This document shows positions 17,866-26,499 of a stretch of 64,000 nt of DNA, one piece after another. The DNA is from Novosphingobium resinovorum (lineage in GTDB: Bacteria > Pseudomonadota > Alphaproteobacteria > Sphingomonadales > Sphingomonadaceae): NCBI RefSeq assembly GCF_001742225.1, contig NZ_CP017075.1, positions 1,426,001 through 1,490,000 on the forward strand, written 5' to 3'. Position numbers and translations under genes: made by a program. The notes beneath the pieces are model-generated. The model saw only the letters and a list, made by a program, of their open reading frames with translations. It searched no databases and was not told where the DNA came from. Each line of letters begins with the position of its first letter. The stretch's first letter is position 1.

Positions 17866-20667
17866 ATGCATACAGGGATCGCACATAACCGCTGGCTCGG
17901 AGCCAGCGCTCTTGCACTCACACTGGCCGCAGCCACACCTGCGCTGGCGCAGGAAGCGTCCGCGCCGAACCCCGAGATCGCCGAGGCGCCCGCTGGCGAC
18001 ATCGTCGTCACCGGCTCGCGCATCGCCCGCGACGGCTCCAGCGCACCCACTCCGGTCACCGTGCTCGGCGCCGACTATATGAACCAGCGCGGCCAATCGA
18101 ACGTCGCCGATGCGCTCAACGAACTGCCTTCGTTCCGCCCGGCGCAGACGCCGCAGGGATCGTCGAACCGCTCGCAGATCGCGGGCTCCAACTTCGTCGA
18201 TCTGCGCGGCCTGGGCAGTTCACGCACGTTGCTGCTGGTCGATGGCAAGCGCTTCGTGCCGTCCGCCGGCACCGGCCAGGTCGATCTCAACAATATTCCC
18301 TCGATCCTGATCGATCGCACGGAAGTGGTGACCGGCGGCGCTTCGGCCAGCTACGGGTCGGATGCCGTGGCCGGCGTGGTCAACCTGATCCTGAAGAAGG
18401 ACTTCACGGGGATCCAGGGCGATATCCAGTACGGTCAGTCGCAGAAGAACGACGCCAACGAATACCGCGCCGCGCTGCTCGTCGGCGGCTCGCTGCTCGA
18501 CGATCGCCTGCACATCATGGCCGCCGGCGAATACTACGACAACGAAGGTGCGGGCGACCAGTTCACCCGCGACTGGGGCCGCCGCCAGCCCGGCCTCGTC
18601 GTAAACCCGACTCCGGGCAACGGCACGCCGACCCGCGTGATCACCAACAACGTCCACGATTCGCGCCAGACCGACGGCGGCCTGATCACTTCGGGCCTGA
18701 CCTGGGGCTCGCTCACCGGCACCAGCGATTCGCGCCTCGTGCAGTTCGCCGCCGACGGCACGCCCACGCCTTTCACCGTTGGCCAACTGGCCGGCAGCCA
18801 GCTGATGATCGGGGGCGACGGCGCCAGCTACTTCTACCGTGGCTTCGACCTGCTGCCGAAGATGGAGCGCAAGATCGGCTACGGCCGGGTGGCCTTCGAC
18901 GCCACCGATTCACTACGCCTGTTCGCCGACGTGTCCTATTCGGACAGCCAGGTGAACGGCCAGAGCGCCAACGCCTACAACTACGGCAACCTGAAGATCG
19001 CGGTCGACAACGCCTTCCTGCCTCAGGCGGTCCGCGATGCGATGGTGGCGAACAACCTGTCGTCGGTCAGCTTCGGGCGCTGGAGCGGCGATATCGGTCA
19101 GGTCACGACCGAACTATCCACCCGCACTTTCCGCACCGTCCTGGGTGCCGAAGGCAAGATCGGCTCCGACTGGACCTATGAAGCCTCGTACGAATACGGC
19201 GAGACCAAGTACGAATCGCAAATCCACGGCCTGCGCCAGTCCGCCCTGTTCAGCCAGGCGCTCGATTCGGTGATCGACCCGGCGACCGGCAAGGCCGTAT
19301 GCCGCATTGCGCTGACCAACCCGGGCACGTCCTGCCTGGCGTTCAACCCGTTCGGCGTCGGCAATTTCAATCCGGCCTCGACCGACTACTTCACCGGCAC
19401 CGCCTGGCTGCGCCAGAAGACCGTGCAGAACGCCGCCGCCTTCAACATCCAGGGCAAGGTTCTGGAACTGCCCGCCGGGCCGCTCCAGGTGGCGCTGGGT
19501 GCCGAGTACCGCAAGGAGCAGGTGAACGCCGATTCCGATACGGCGTCCCAGGCCTCGCTGTGGGACTATGCCAACCCCAAGCCGCTGCACGGATCGTACA
19601 ACGCCAAGGAATTCTACGGCGAAGTCAACGTGCCGCTGATCAAGGACTGGGCTTTCGCCCAGCGCCTCGATGTGACCGGCGCCGTGCGTTACACCGACTA
19701 CAGCACCTCGGGCAGCGTCGCGACGTGGAAGGCGGGCCTCGATTGGGCCGTGAACGACTTCCTGCGCCTTCGCGCCACGCGCTCGCGTGATATCCGCGCG
19801 CCCAACATCACCGAACTGTTCAGCACCTCGGTGTTCGGCCAGAACACGCTGCGCGATCCCAAGACCGGCGGCAGCTACTTCATGCCCACGATCACGTCGG
19901 GCAACACAGCGCTCAAGCCGGAGAAGGCCGATACGCTGACCGCCGGCATCGTCCTGACGCCGGGCACGCACCTGCGCCTTGCGGTCGATTACTTCGACAT
20001 CAAGATCAACGATGCGATCTCGACGCTGGCTTTCCAGTCGATCCTCGATCGCTGCCAGACGGGCGAAACCGTGCTGTGCAGCCAGATCGTGCGCAATAGC
20101 AGCGACGTGGTGACCTCGGTGACGAACAAGTACATCAACGTCGCCAGCCTGAAGAACCGGGGCGTGGATGTCGAGTTCAGCTACCGCCAGCCGCTGGACG
20201 AGATTTCCTCGCTGCCCGGCACCATTAGCCTGCGCGCCTTCGCGACCTACACGATCAAGTCGACCACCAGCGACGGCCGCGTCACCACTCGCCTCGACGG
20301 GCAGGTGGTGAACACCGTCGCCAGCGTGCCGAGCTGGATCGTCAACACCAACCTGGGTTACGATGTCGGTCGCTTCGGGATGCAGTTGCAGGGCCGCTTC
20401 ATCAGCGCCAGCAAGTACGACAACACCTATGTCGAAGGCGTCGATATCAACGACAATTCCGTGCCGAGCCGGCTCTACGTGAACCTCTCGGCACAGTACA
20501 AGCTGCTGGACAGCGACCTGGGCAACGTGGAAATCTTCGCGGTGATCAACAACCTGCTGGACAAGGACCCGCCGCTGGTTCCCGTCTACGGCGTGGGCGC
20601 TACCAACTTCGCATATTACGATGCGATCGGCCGCGCCGGCAAGGTGGGCGTCCGCTTCAAGTTCTAA
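17866..20667 (+). CDS. TonB-dependent outer-membrane receptor
   Basis: Encodes 933 aa starting from the ATG at 17866 with GAGGGAAG upstream. The signal peptide ends at PALAQ. The plug has GDIVVTGSRIARDG, DLRGLGSSRTLLLVDGKR and VVTGGASASYGSDAVAGVVN. The barrel ends VGVRFKF. Plug and many barrel segments are near-identical to the receptor at 13211-16015, so these are paralogues that probably take up related molecules. It heads a plus-strand catabolic cluster and is divergent from the GntR regulator. A strong hairpin follows the stop codon, which may limit read-through and give the receptor higher expression than the genes behind it. Confidence 0.93.
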   Translation: MHTGIAHNRWLGASALALTLAAATPALAQEASAPNPEIAEAPAGDIVVTGSRIARDGSSAPTPVTVLGADYMNQRGQSNVADALNELPSFRPAQTPQGSSNRSQIAGSNFVDLRGLGSSRTLLLVDGKRFVPSAGTGQVDLNNIPSILIDRTEVVTGGASASYGSDAVAGVVNLILKKDFTGIQGDIQYGQSQKNDANEYRAALLVGGSLLDDRLHIMAAGEYYDNEGAGDQFTRDWGRRQPGLVVNPTPGNGTPTRVITNNVHDSRQTDGGLITSGLTWGSLTGTSDSRLVQFAADGTPTPFTVGQLAGSQLMIGGDGASYFYRGFDLLPKMERKIGYGRVAFDATDSLRLFADVSYSDSQVNGQSANAYNYGNLKIAVDNAFLPQAVRDAMVANNLSSVSFGRWSGDIGQVTTELSTRTFRTVLGAEGKIGSDWTYEASYEYGETKYESQIHGLRQSALFSQALDSVIDPATGKAVCRIALTNPGTSCLAFNPFGVGNFNPASTDYFTGTAWLRQKTVQNAAAFNIQGKVLELPAGPLQVALGAEYRKEQVNADSDTASQASLWDYANPKPLHGSYNAKEFYGEVNVPLIKDWAFAQRLDVTGAVRYTDYSTSGSVATWKAGLDWAVNDFLRLRATRSRDIRAPNITELFSTSVFGQNTLRDPKTGGSYFMPTITSGNTALKPEKADTLTAGIVLTPGTHLRLAVDYFDIKINDAISTLAFQSILDRCQTGETVLCSQIVRNSSDVVTSVTNKYINVASLKNRGVDVEFSYRQPLDEISSLPGTISLRAFATYTIKSTTSDGRVTTRLDGQVVNTVASVPSWIVNTNLGYDVGRFGMQLQGRFISASKYDNTYVEGVDINDNSVPSRLYVNLSAQYKLLDSDLGNVEIFAVINNLLDKDPPLVPVYGVGATNFAYYDAIGRAGKVGVRFKF

Positions 20668-20677
20668 GCTCCCAGCC

Positions 20678-20715
20678 GCGAGGGTCCGGTCGGCCATGAC
20701 CGGCCGGACCCTCGC
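20678..20715 (+). terminator. Strong hairpin after TonB receptor gene
   Basis: GCGAGGGTCCGGTCGG pairs with CCGGCCGGACCCTCGC across a short loop, a 16-bp stem with one G-T mismatch. It lies 11 bp after the receptor stop codon and 44 bp before the MFS gene. No clear U-run follows, so it may be an attenuator or an mRNA-stabilising element rather than a full terminator. Confidence 0.6.
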
Positions 20716-20758
20716 TTCCATGACCCCAGACGCCTTTAATCGGTGACAGTTTTACGAG

Positions 20759-22090
20759 ATGGAACGAGCCACACCCATGGATATGCCCGCCCCAGCGTCC
20801 ACTTTGGCGGGGGATGGCGACGCCGCCCTGTTCGCCAAGGTCGCGCGCCGCCTGCTGCCGTTTCTGTTCGTCTGCTACCTGATCGCCCAGGTGGACCGCA
20901 TGAACGTCGGCTTCGCCAAGCTCACCATGCTCAAGGACCTGGGGTTCAGCGAGCTGGTCTACGGCATCGGCGCGGGCACGTTCTTCATCGGCTACGTGCT
21001 GTTCGAAGTGCCCAGCAACATCGCGCTGAGAAAATTCGGCGCGCCGATGTGGCTGGGGCGGATCATGATCACCTGGGGCCTGCTGTCGATCGCGATGCTG
21101 TTCGTGCGCACGCCCGCCAGCTTCTACATCTTGCGCTTCCTGATCGGCGTGGCCGAGGCCGGGTTCTTCCCGGGTGTGATCTTCTATCTCACCTTGTGGT
21201 TCCCGGCCGCGCGGCGCACCCGCATGACGGCGATCTTCATGACCGCGATCGCGGTGGCGGGCGTCGTCGTCGGACCGGTCTCCGGCCTGATCCTGGAGAC
21301 GCTGCATGATTTCGGCGGACTGCCCGGCTGGCAATGGCTGTTCATCATCGAAGGTACGCCGGCAGTGCTGCTGGGCATCGCCTGCATGAAGCGCCTCGAC
21401 GCCGGACCTGCCAGCGCGCTGTGGCTCACCCCCGCAGAGCGCGACCGCCTGGCCGCCATCGTCGCGCAGGATGGCCCCGCAGCTGGCCCCGCAACTGGCC
21501 ATGCCCCGCTGTCCTCGGTCATGACCAACGGCCGGGTCCTCGCGCTCAGCCTCGTCTACGGCTGCTACGGCACTTCGTTCTTCGGCTTCGTGTTCTGGCT
21601 GCCCACCATCATCCAGAGCGCCGGCATCGCCAGCCCGCTGATGATCGGCGTGCTCAGCACCATCCCCTGGCTGGTCGGGGCGGCCACCATGCTCACCCTC
21701 GCTTCGCGGGTGTCGAGCTTGCGCAACGTCGGCCCGCTGTTGATCGCATTGGCGCTGGTCTCGGCTTTCGGCTGGGCCGTGAGCCCGGCGGCGCTCGTCA
21801 GCATGCCGCTGGCGATGCTGTGCTGCTCGCTGGCGATGGCGGGTACGATGGGTTCGCTGCCGGTGTTCTGGAACCTGCCGACGGCGATGTTCACCGGCAC
21901 CGCTGCCGCCGCCGCTATCGCGCTGATTTCGGCGCTGGGCAACATTCCCGGCTTCCTTTCGCCCTATCTCGTCGGCTGGATCAAGACTGCCACCGGCGCC
22001 TTCGATATCCCGATGTACGTCTTCGCCGCGACCATGCTGCTCGCCGCGATAGTTCTTTCGTTCCTGACGCGAGCACCCGCCCATGACTGA
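20759..22090 (+). CDS. MFS transporter, anion:cation symporter (ACS) type
   Basis: Encodes 443 aa with about 12 predicted membrane helices and a central cytoplasmic loop near residues 215-245. The first helices carry QVDRMNVGFAKLTML and FFIGYVLFEVPSN, the pattern of the ACS family that imports organic acids such as tartrate, phthalate, hexuronates and galactonate with protons. It probably brings a carboxylated breakdown product from periplasm to cytoplasm. Its stop codon overlaps the FAD-linked oxidase start by 8 bp. In-frame ATGs at 20777 and 20783 are alternative starts. Confidence 0.88.
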   Translation: MERATPMDMPAPASTLAGDGDAALFAKVARRLLPFLFVCYLIAQVDRMNVGFAKLTMLKDLGFSELVYGIGAGTFFIGYVLFEVPSNIALRKFGAPMWLGRIMITWGLLSIAMLFVRTPASFYILRFLIGVAEAGFFPGVIFYLTLWFPAARRTRMTAIFMTAIAVAGVVVGPVSGLILETLHDFGGLPGWQWLFIIEGTPAVLLGIACMKRLDAGPASALWLTPAERDRLAAIVAQDGPAAGPATGHAPLSSVMTNGRVLALSLVYGCYGTSFFGFVFWLPTIIQSAGIASPLMIGVLSTIPWLVGAATMLTLASRVSSLRNVGPLLIALALVSAFGWAVSPAALVSMPLAMLCCSLAMAGTMGSLPVFWNLPTAMFTGTAAAAAIALISALGNIPGFLSPYLVGWIKTATGAFDIPMYVFAATMLLAAIVLSFLTRAPAHD

Positions 22091-23501
22091 CACCACCGCC
22101 CTTTCCACCACCACCACCACCGACGTCGTCGAGCGCCTGCTCGCCGCACTTGGCCCCGACATCGTCACGCTCGCACAAGAAGCAGACGGGCGCCGCTTCG
22201 CCGACTGGAGCGGTATTCCCTCGGGCGATGTCCTCGCCCTGATCCGCCCCCGCTCGACCGAAGAACTCTCGCAGGCCATGGCGATCTGCCACGCCGCCGG
22301 GCAGCCGGTGACCGTGCAGGGCGGACTTACGGGCCTTGCCGGCGGTGCCAGCGCGCTCGATGGCGAGATCGCCGTCAGCCTGGAGCGCATGAAGGCGATC
22401 GAGGAGGTCGATGCGGTCTCGGCGACGATGACCGTCCAGGCAGGCTGCGTGCTGCAGAGCGTTCAGGAAGCCGCGCTGGCGGCGGGCTACTTCTTCCCGC
22501 TCGACCTCGGCGCGCGGGGAAGCTGCACCATCGGCGGCGTGCTGGCGACCAATGCGGGCGGCAACCGCGTGATCAAGTACGGCATGACCCGCGACCTCGT
22601 GCTCGGCGTCGAGGCGGTGCTCGCCGATGGCCGCGTGATCAGCGGCCTGCACAAGATGCTCAAGAACAACAGCGGCTACGATCTCAAGAACCTGCTGATC
22701 GGCAGCGAGGGCACGCTGGGTATCATCACCCGCGTAGTCCTGCGTCTGCGTCCTCGCCCGTTGGGGGTTTCAACCGCGTGGTGCGGACTGGACGACTTCA
22801 AGGCCGTCACCACGCTGCTGCGGCGTGCGCAGTCCGAACTCGCCGGCGGGGTATCGGCGTTCGAGGTGATGTGGCCGAGCTACTACGACTATGTGCTGGG
22901 CAACTTCCCCGAACTGCGCCGTCCTTTGGCGGGGAGCCACGGCTTCTATGTCCTGCTGGAAACGGACGGCGCCGATCCAGAGGCGCAGGGCGAGCAGTTC
23001 GAGGCCTTCCTCGCCCGCATGTTCGAAGAGGAAGTGCTGGAGGACGCGGCGGTCGCGATGTCAGAACGCGCCGCGCTGGATTTCTGGGCGGTGCGCGATG
23101 CGCCGGGTGAATTCCCGCGCCTCATTCCCAACATGATCGCCTTCGACATCAGCTTCGCGGTCAGCGACCTGGCCGAAGCTGCGAGCCGCATCACCCAAGG
23201 CCTGGAGGCGCGCCATCCCGGCTCGCTGGCGCTGGTCTACGGCCACCTCGGTGACGGGAACATCCACCTCATCGCCGACGTGCCGGGTGCGACGGCGGAG
23301 ACGGTCGAAGCCGTCGAGGCCTTCGTCTACGGCGTCGTCTCCGACTTGGGAGGCTCGGTTTCAGCGGAGCACGGCATCGGCCTCAAGAAGCGCAAGGTGC
23401 TCTCGCGCACGCGCACGCCCGACGAACTGGCGACGATGAGCGCGATCAAGCAGGCGCTCGATCCTCGCGGCATCCTCGGGCGTGGGCGCATCCTGGGATG
23501 A
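22083..23501 (+). CDS. FAD-linked oxidase/dehydrogenase (GlcD/D-2-hydroxyacid dehydrogenase type)
   Basis: Encodes 472 aa. The N-terminal PCMH-type FAD domain includes VQGGLTGLAGGASALDG and GSCTIGGVLATNAGGNRV. The C-terminal FAD-oxidase domain has YGHLGDGNIHL and the late motif SAEHGIGLKKRKV. The family oxidises 2-hydroxy acids such as D-lactate, glycolate or D-2-hydroxyglutarate to 2-oxo acids. In this cluster it could generate the 2-oxo acid that the HpcH/HpaI aldolase cleaves. There is no signal peptide. It overlaps the permease gene by 8 bp and the next gene by 4 bp (ATGA), so the three are translationally coupled. Confidence 0.9.
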   Translation: MTDTTALSTTTTTDVVERLLAALGPDIVTLAQEADGRRFADWSGIPSGDVLALIRPRSTEELSQAMAICHAAGQPVTVQGGLTGLAGGASALDGEIAVSLERMKAIEEVDAVSATMTVQAGCVLQSVQEAALAAGYFFPLDLGARGSCTIGGVLATNAGGNRVIKYGMTRDLVLGVEAVLADGRVISGLHKMLKNNSGYDLKNLLIGSEGTLGIITRVVLRLRPRPLGVSTAWCGLDDFKAVTTLLRRAQSELAGGVSAFEVMWPSYYDYVLGNFPELRRPLAGSHGFYVLLETDGADPEAQGEQFEAFLARMFEEEVLEDAAVAMSERAALDFWAVRDAPGEFPRLIPNMIAFDISFAVSDLAEAASRITQGLEARHPGSLALVYGHLGDGNIHLIADVPGATAETVEAVEAFVYGVVSDLGGSVSAEHGIGLKKRKVLSRTRTPDELATMSAIKQALDPRGILGRGRILG

Positions 23502-24007
23502 GCGCGACTATCCCTCCCTTCCGCGATCGGCTCGACTGGAGCGCGGTGCCCGGCCAGGTGGTCGACGGCGCAATCCGCTACATGCTGATCCGGCCCGACG
23601 CGCTCATGGGTGCAATCATGCGCCTGTCGCCCGGTGCGCAGGCCGAGATGCTGGCGGCGCTCCACGCCTCCGTGCTGGACTTCGGCGGGCGATCGGCCGG
23701 CACCTACAACAAGACCGCCAGCCGCCCGCTGGTCGAGGTGGTGGCTCAGACCGCGCCGGACCTGGGCTGGGGCCTTTGGACCATAGCCCACGAAGCGGAC
23801 GCCATCCGCGTCACCGTCGAGGACAGCCCCTTCGCGGCCCCCTTGACCGGCGCGGCGCAGCCTGTGTGCACGGCGATGACCGGGATGCTCTCGGCCGTCG
23901 GCACGATCATGAGCGGCTCGCCCGTCACCGCCACCGAAACCCGGTGCGCCGCGCAGCACGGCGGCACCACCTGCCACTTCGCCATTCCAATGGAGCATAA
24001 TGCATGA
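23498..24007 (+). CDS. V4R-domain-like small protein
   Basis: Encodes 169 aa. The C-terminal segment ETRCAAQHGGTTCHFAIPM resembles the end of V4R (4-vinyl reductase) domains, which bind small hydrophobic molecules and have conserved Cys there. The N-terminal part has no recognised domain and there is no signal peptide. It is embedded by ATGA overlaps between the FAD-linked oxidase and the flavin monooxygenase, so its product is probably made in proportion to both enzymes. It might be a ligand-binding helper or an enzyme subunit. The assignment rests on pattern only. Confidence 0.6.
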   Translation: MSATIPPFRDRLDWSAVPGQVVDGAIRYMLIRPDALMGAIMRLSPGAQAEMLAALHASVLDFGGRSAGTYNKTASRPLVEVVAQTAPDLGWGLWTIAHEADAIRVTVEDSPFAAPLTGAAQPVCTAMTGMLSAVGTIMSGSPVTATETRCAAQHGGTTCHFAIPMEHNA

Positions 24008-25110
24008 ATCCGATGCTCGGCCCCAACCGCCTCAAGCTCGGCACCTTTGCCAGCAACGCCGACGGCGGCTTGTCCCTGACCACCGTGCCCGAACGCTGGA
24101 CCGCCGCCTGGGACGACTGCCTCGCCGCGGCACGGACCGCCGACGAGGCAGGCCTCGACTTTCTGCTGCCGATCGCCCGCTGGCAGGGTTTCGGCGGTGC
24201 CACCCGTGCGCGCGAATGGTCGTTCGAGACGCTGACCTGGGCCTCGGCGCTTGCGGCTGCGACCAGCCGCATCGCGCTGTTCAGCACCGTGCACGTGCCG
24301 CTCGTCCACCCGCTGTTCGCGGCCAAGGCGCTGGCCACGATCGACCACGTCTCGCACGGGCGCGCCGGTCTCAACATCGTGTGCGGCTGGAATCCGAGCG
24401 AGTTCGGCATGTTTGGCATGACGCTGGACGACGACGGCTATGCCCGCGCCGCCGAATGGCTGGATGTGATCGAGAAGCTCTACGCCGCCGATGGTCCCAT
24501 CGACTTCGACGGCCGCTTCTACAAGCTGAAGCAGGCGATCACTCGCCCCGTCGCCCTGCAACGGCCGCGCCCGGTGACGATGAACGCCGCCTTCAGCCCG
24601 CCGGGCCGCGACTTCGCCGCCAATGCCTGCGACCAGCTGTTCACGACCTTCACCACGATCGAGGAAGGCAAGCGCCACATCGCCGACATCGCCACGCGCG
24701 CCGCCGCTGCCGGGCGCGAGGTCGGCGTGAGCACCGTTTGCCACGTGGTGTGCCGCCCCACCGACGCTGAGGCCGAGGCCTATTACGAGGACTATGCCCT
24801 CACCAACGCCGACCACGATGCGGTCGAGCAGCATATGAGTTCAAAGCAGAAATTCTCCGGCTCGCACGATGACGAAAGCTATCGTCTCTACCGCCAGCGT
24901 TTCGCCGGCGGGGCCGGCAGTTTCCCGCTGGTAGGCTCGCCTGGGACGATCGCACGGCAGATGGCCGAGATATCGCAGGCCGGCTTCTCAGCCATCGCGC
25001 TGTCGTTCGTGAACTACCGCGAGGAGTTGCCTTACTTCTGCGAGAACGTCCTGCCGCTGCTGGTCGAGATGGGCTTGCGCGAGGATGTCCTGGCCGTGGA
25101 AGCGGCCTGA
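24004..25110 (+). CDS. LLM-class flavin-dependent monooxygenase (RutA/SfnG-like)
   Basis: Encodes 368 aa with the luciferase-like (beta/alpha)8 barrel. Visible family features are FASNADGGLSLTTVPERWT at the start, LLPIARWQGFGG, FSTVHVPLVHPLFAAKALATIDHVS and NIVCGWNPSEFGMFG, the last typical of the RutA/alkanesulfonate/dimethylsulfone monooxygenase branch. It uses reduced FMN supplied by a separate reductase. No reductase is in this operon, but a flavin reductase gene lies at 39569. It could open a ring or cleave a C-S or C-N bond. The start overlaps the V4R-like gene by 4 bp, and its stop codon shares one base with the next start. Confidence 0.88.
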   Translation: MNPMLGPNRLKLGTFASNADGGLSLTTVPERWTAAWDDCLAAARTADEAGLDFLLPIARWQGFGGATRAREWSFETLTWASALAAATSRIALFSTVHVPLVHPLFAAKALATIDHVSHGRAGLNIVCGWNPSEFGMFGMTLDDDGYARAAEWLDVIEKLYAADGPIDFDGRFYKLKQAITRPVALQRPRPVTMNAAFSPPGRDFAANACDQLFTTFTTIEEGKRHIADIATRAAAAGREVGVSTVCHVVCRPTDAEAEAYYEDYALTNADHDAVEQHMSSKQKFSGSHDDESYRLYRQRFAGGAGSFPLVGSPGTIARQMAEISQAGFSAIALSFVNYREELPYFCENVLPLLVEMGLREDVLAVEAA

Positions 25111-26060
25111 TGCGCAAGCAAGCCTTGATCGGTGGCGTGGCCCTGGTCGCCGCGATGATGGCAACGGCAATTGGCGCCGCGCCGGCACCGGCCTCGGCTC
25201 CTGACCCGAAGATGCGCAGCGCCGAAGCGGTGGCGGGCAAAGACCTCCGCGCACTTTACGAAGTGCTCTGCCCCGTCGATGTCGTCCACCCGCCGGCGGA
25301 GAACGTGGCCGATCGGGCGAGCTGGTACTCGCCCCCGGCAAAGGCGTTCGACGATCTCTATTACGTCGGTCAGCAGGGCGTTTCCGCATGGGCGCTCAAG
25401 ACCGACGAGGGCCTCATCCTGATCGACGCTCTGTTCGATTACTCGGTCGGTCCCGAGATCGTCGATGGGCTCAAGGCGCTCGGCCTCGATCCGGCGACGA
25501 TCCGCTATGTCGTCGTCACTCATGGCCATGGTGATCACTACGGCGGCGCGCGCTACCTGCAGGACACTTACGGCGCGCGGGTTGTGGCGAGCCGCAAGGA
25601 CTGGGACGTGATCGCGCAGACCACCCGCTGGACCGATCCCAAACCTCGCCGCGACATCGTTGTCGATGGGGCGATGGACCTGGCCCTGGGCAGGACGGTA
25701 ATCAGTCTGATCGAAACGCCCGGCCACACGCCCGGCACGCTGTCGCTGCTGTTCCCCGTCCACGACGGGGCTGAGCGCCATGTCGCCGCGCTGTGGGGCG
25801 GCACCGCGTTCAATACCCGGACGCGCGAGCAGTACGCGGGCATGGCCGCCTCGGCCGAGCGGTTCGCGGGGCTTGCGCGCCAGCGGGGCGCGGACGTCTG
25901 GCTGTCCAACCATCCGGTGTTCGACGATACGTTCGCGAAGATCGCCGCGGAGCGGAAAGGGGCGACCTCTCCCTTCGTGACGGGCCAGGCGACGGTGCAA
26001 CGGGCCTTGAAAGTGGCCGCGCAGTGCAGCCGGGTCGCCCTTGCACGCGACTACCCATAG
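25110..26060 (+). CDS. Secreted metallo-beta-lactamase-fold hydrolase (B3-like)
   Basis: Encodes 316 aa. A signal peptide (about 1-30, ending GAAPAPASA) sends it to the periplasm. The MBL fold has THGHGDHYGG (HxHxDH zinc site), TPGHTPGTLS and a late SNHPVFDD histidine, the arrangement of subclass B3-like enzymes. In this operon it is more likely a lactonase or other ester/amide hydrolase than a true antibiotic resistance enzyme, though beta-lactam hydrolysis cannot be excluded. Its start codon overlaps the previous stop codon by one base. Confidence 0.85.
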   Translation: MRKQALIGGVALVAAMMATAIGAAPAPASAPDPKMRSAEAVAGKDLRALYEVLCPVDVVHPPAENVADRASWYSPPAKAFDDLYYVGQQGVSAWALKTDEGLILIDALFDYSVGPEIVDGLKALGLDPATIRYVVVTHGHGDHYGGARYLQDTYGARVVASRKDWDVIAQTTRWTDPKPRRDIVVDGAMDLALGRTVISLIETPGHTPGTLSLLFPVHDGAERHVAALWGGTAFNTRTREQYAGMAASAERFAGLARQRGADVWLSNHPVFDDTFAKIAAERKGATSPFVTGQATVQRALKVAAQCSRVALARDYP

Positions 26061-26121
26061 ACCTCGAACCGGGTGGGCCATGGCCTGCCGGACGGGCCGC
26101 AAGAACAGAAACGGAGCTTCC

Positions 26122-26499
26122 ATGACTTATACGAGAACTCTCCTTCGCGCGGCCGTCGTAGCCGCAGGCGCCACCTTGCTGCCGAGCGCAGCATCGGCGC
26201 AAAGCGCCCCGCCGCCGCAGTTCGCCATGTGCAAGGTCTGCCACAAGACCACCGACAAGGCTCCTTCCGCCATCGGCCCGACCCTTTGGCGCGTTGGCGG
26301 CCGCAAGGCCGGGACGCTGCCGGGCTATGCCTACTCGCCGGCGATGAAGCAGTCGGACCTGGTGTGGGATCGCAAGACGCTGATGGCCTTCCTCGCCAAG
26401 CCGCGCACCGTCGTGCCGGGGACCAAGATGGCCTATGCCGGGACCTCCGACCCCAAGGCGGCCGCCGCGCTTGCGGACTACCTGCTGGGGCTCAAGTGA
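26122..26499 (+). CDS. Periplasmic c-type cytochrome
   Basis: Encodes 125 aa starting from the ATG at 26122, which has GGAG eight bases upstream. The signal peptide ends SAASAQ. A single haem site, CKVCH (37-41), is present, and M103 in GTKMAYAG is the expected axial ligand, so this is a class I monohaem cytochrome. It probably accepts electrons from the GMC dehydrogenase encoded downstream, as cytochrome subunits do in gluconate- and glycoside-dehydrogenase complexes. It overlaps the following DUF1080 gene by 4 bp (GTGA). Confidence 0.88.
   Translation: MTYTRTLLRAAVVAAGATLLPSAASAQSAPPPQFAMCKVCHKTTDKAPSAIGPTLWRVGGRKAGTLPGYAYSPAMKQSDLVWDRKTLMAFLAKPRTVVPGTKMAYAGTSDPKAAAALADYLLGLK

Noticed and set aside
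25110..26060. Metallo-beta-lactamase-fold gene as an antibiotic resistance gene
   Set aside because: The zinc motif is shared by many hydrolases, and the catabolic operon context points away from resistance.
26073..26495. Upstream extension of the DUF1080 gene
   Set aside because: It runs through the cytochrome c gene in another frame. The GTG at 26496 gives a proper signal peptide.
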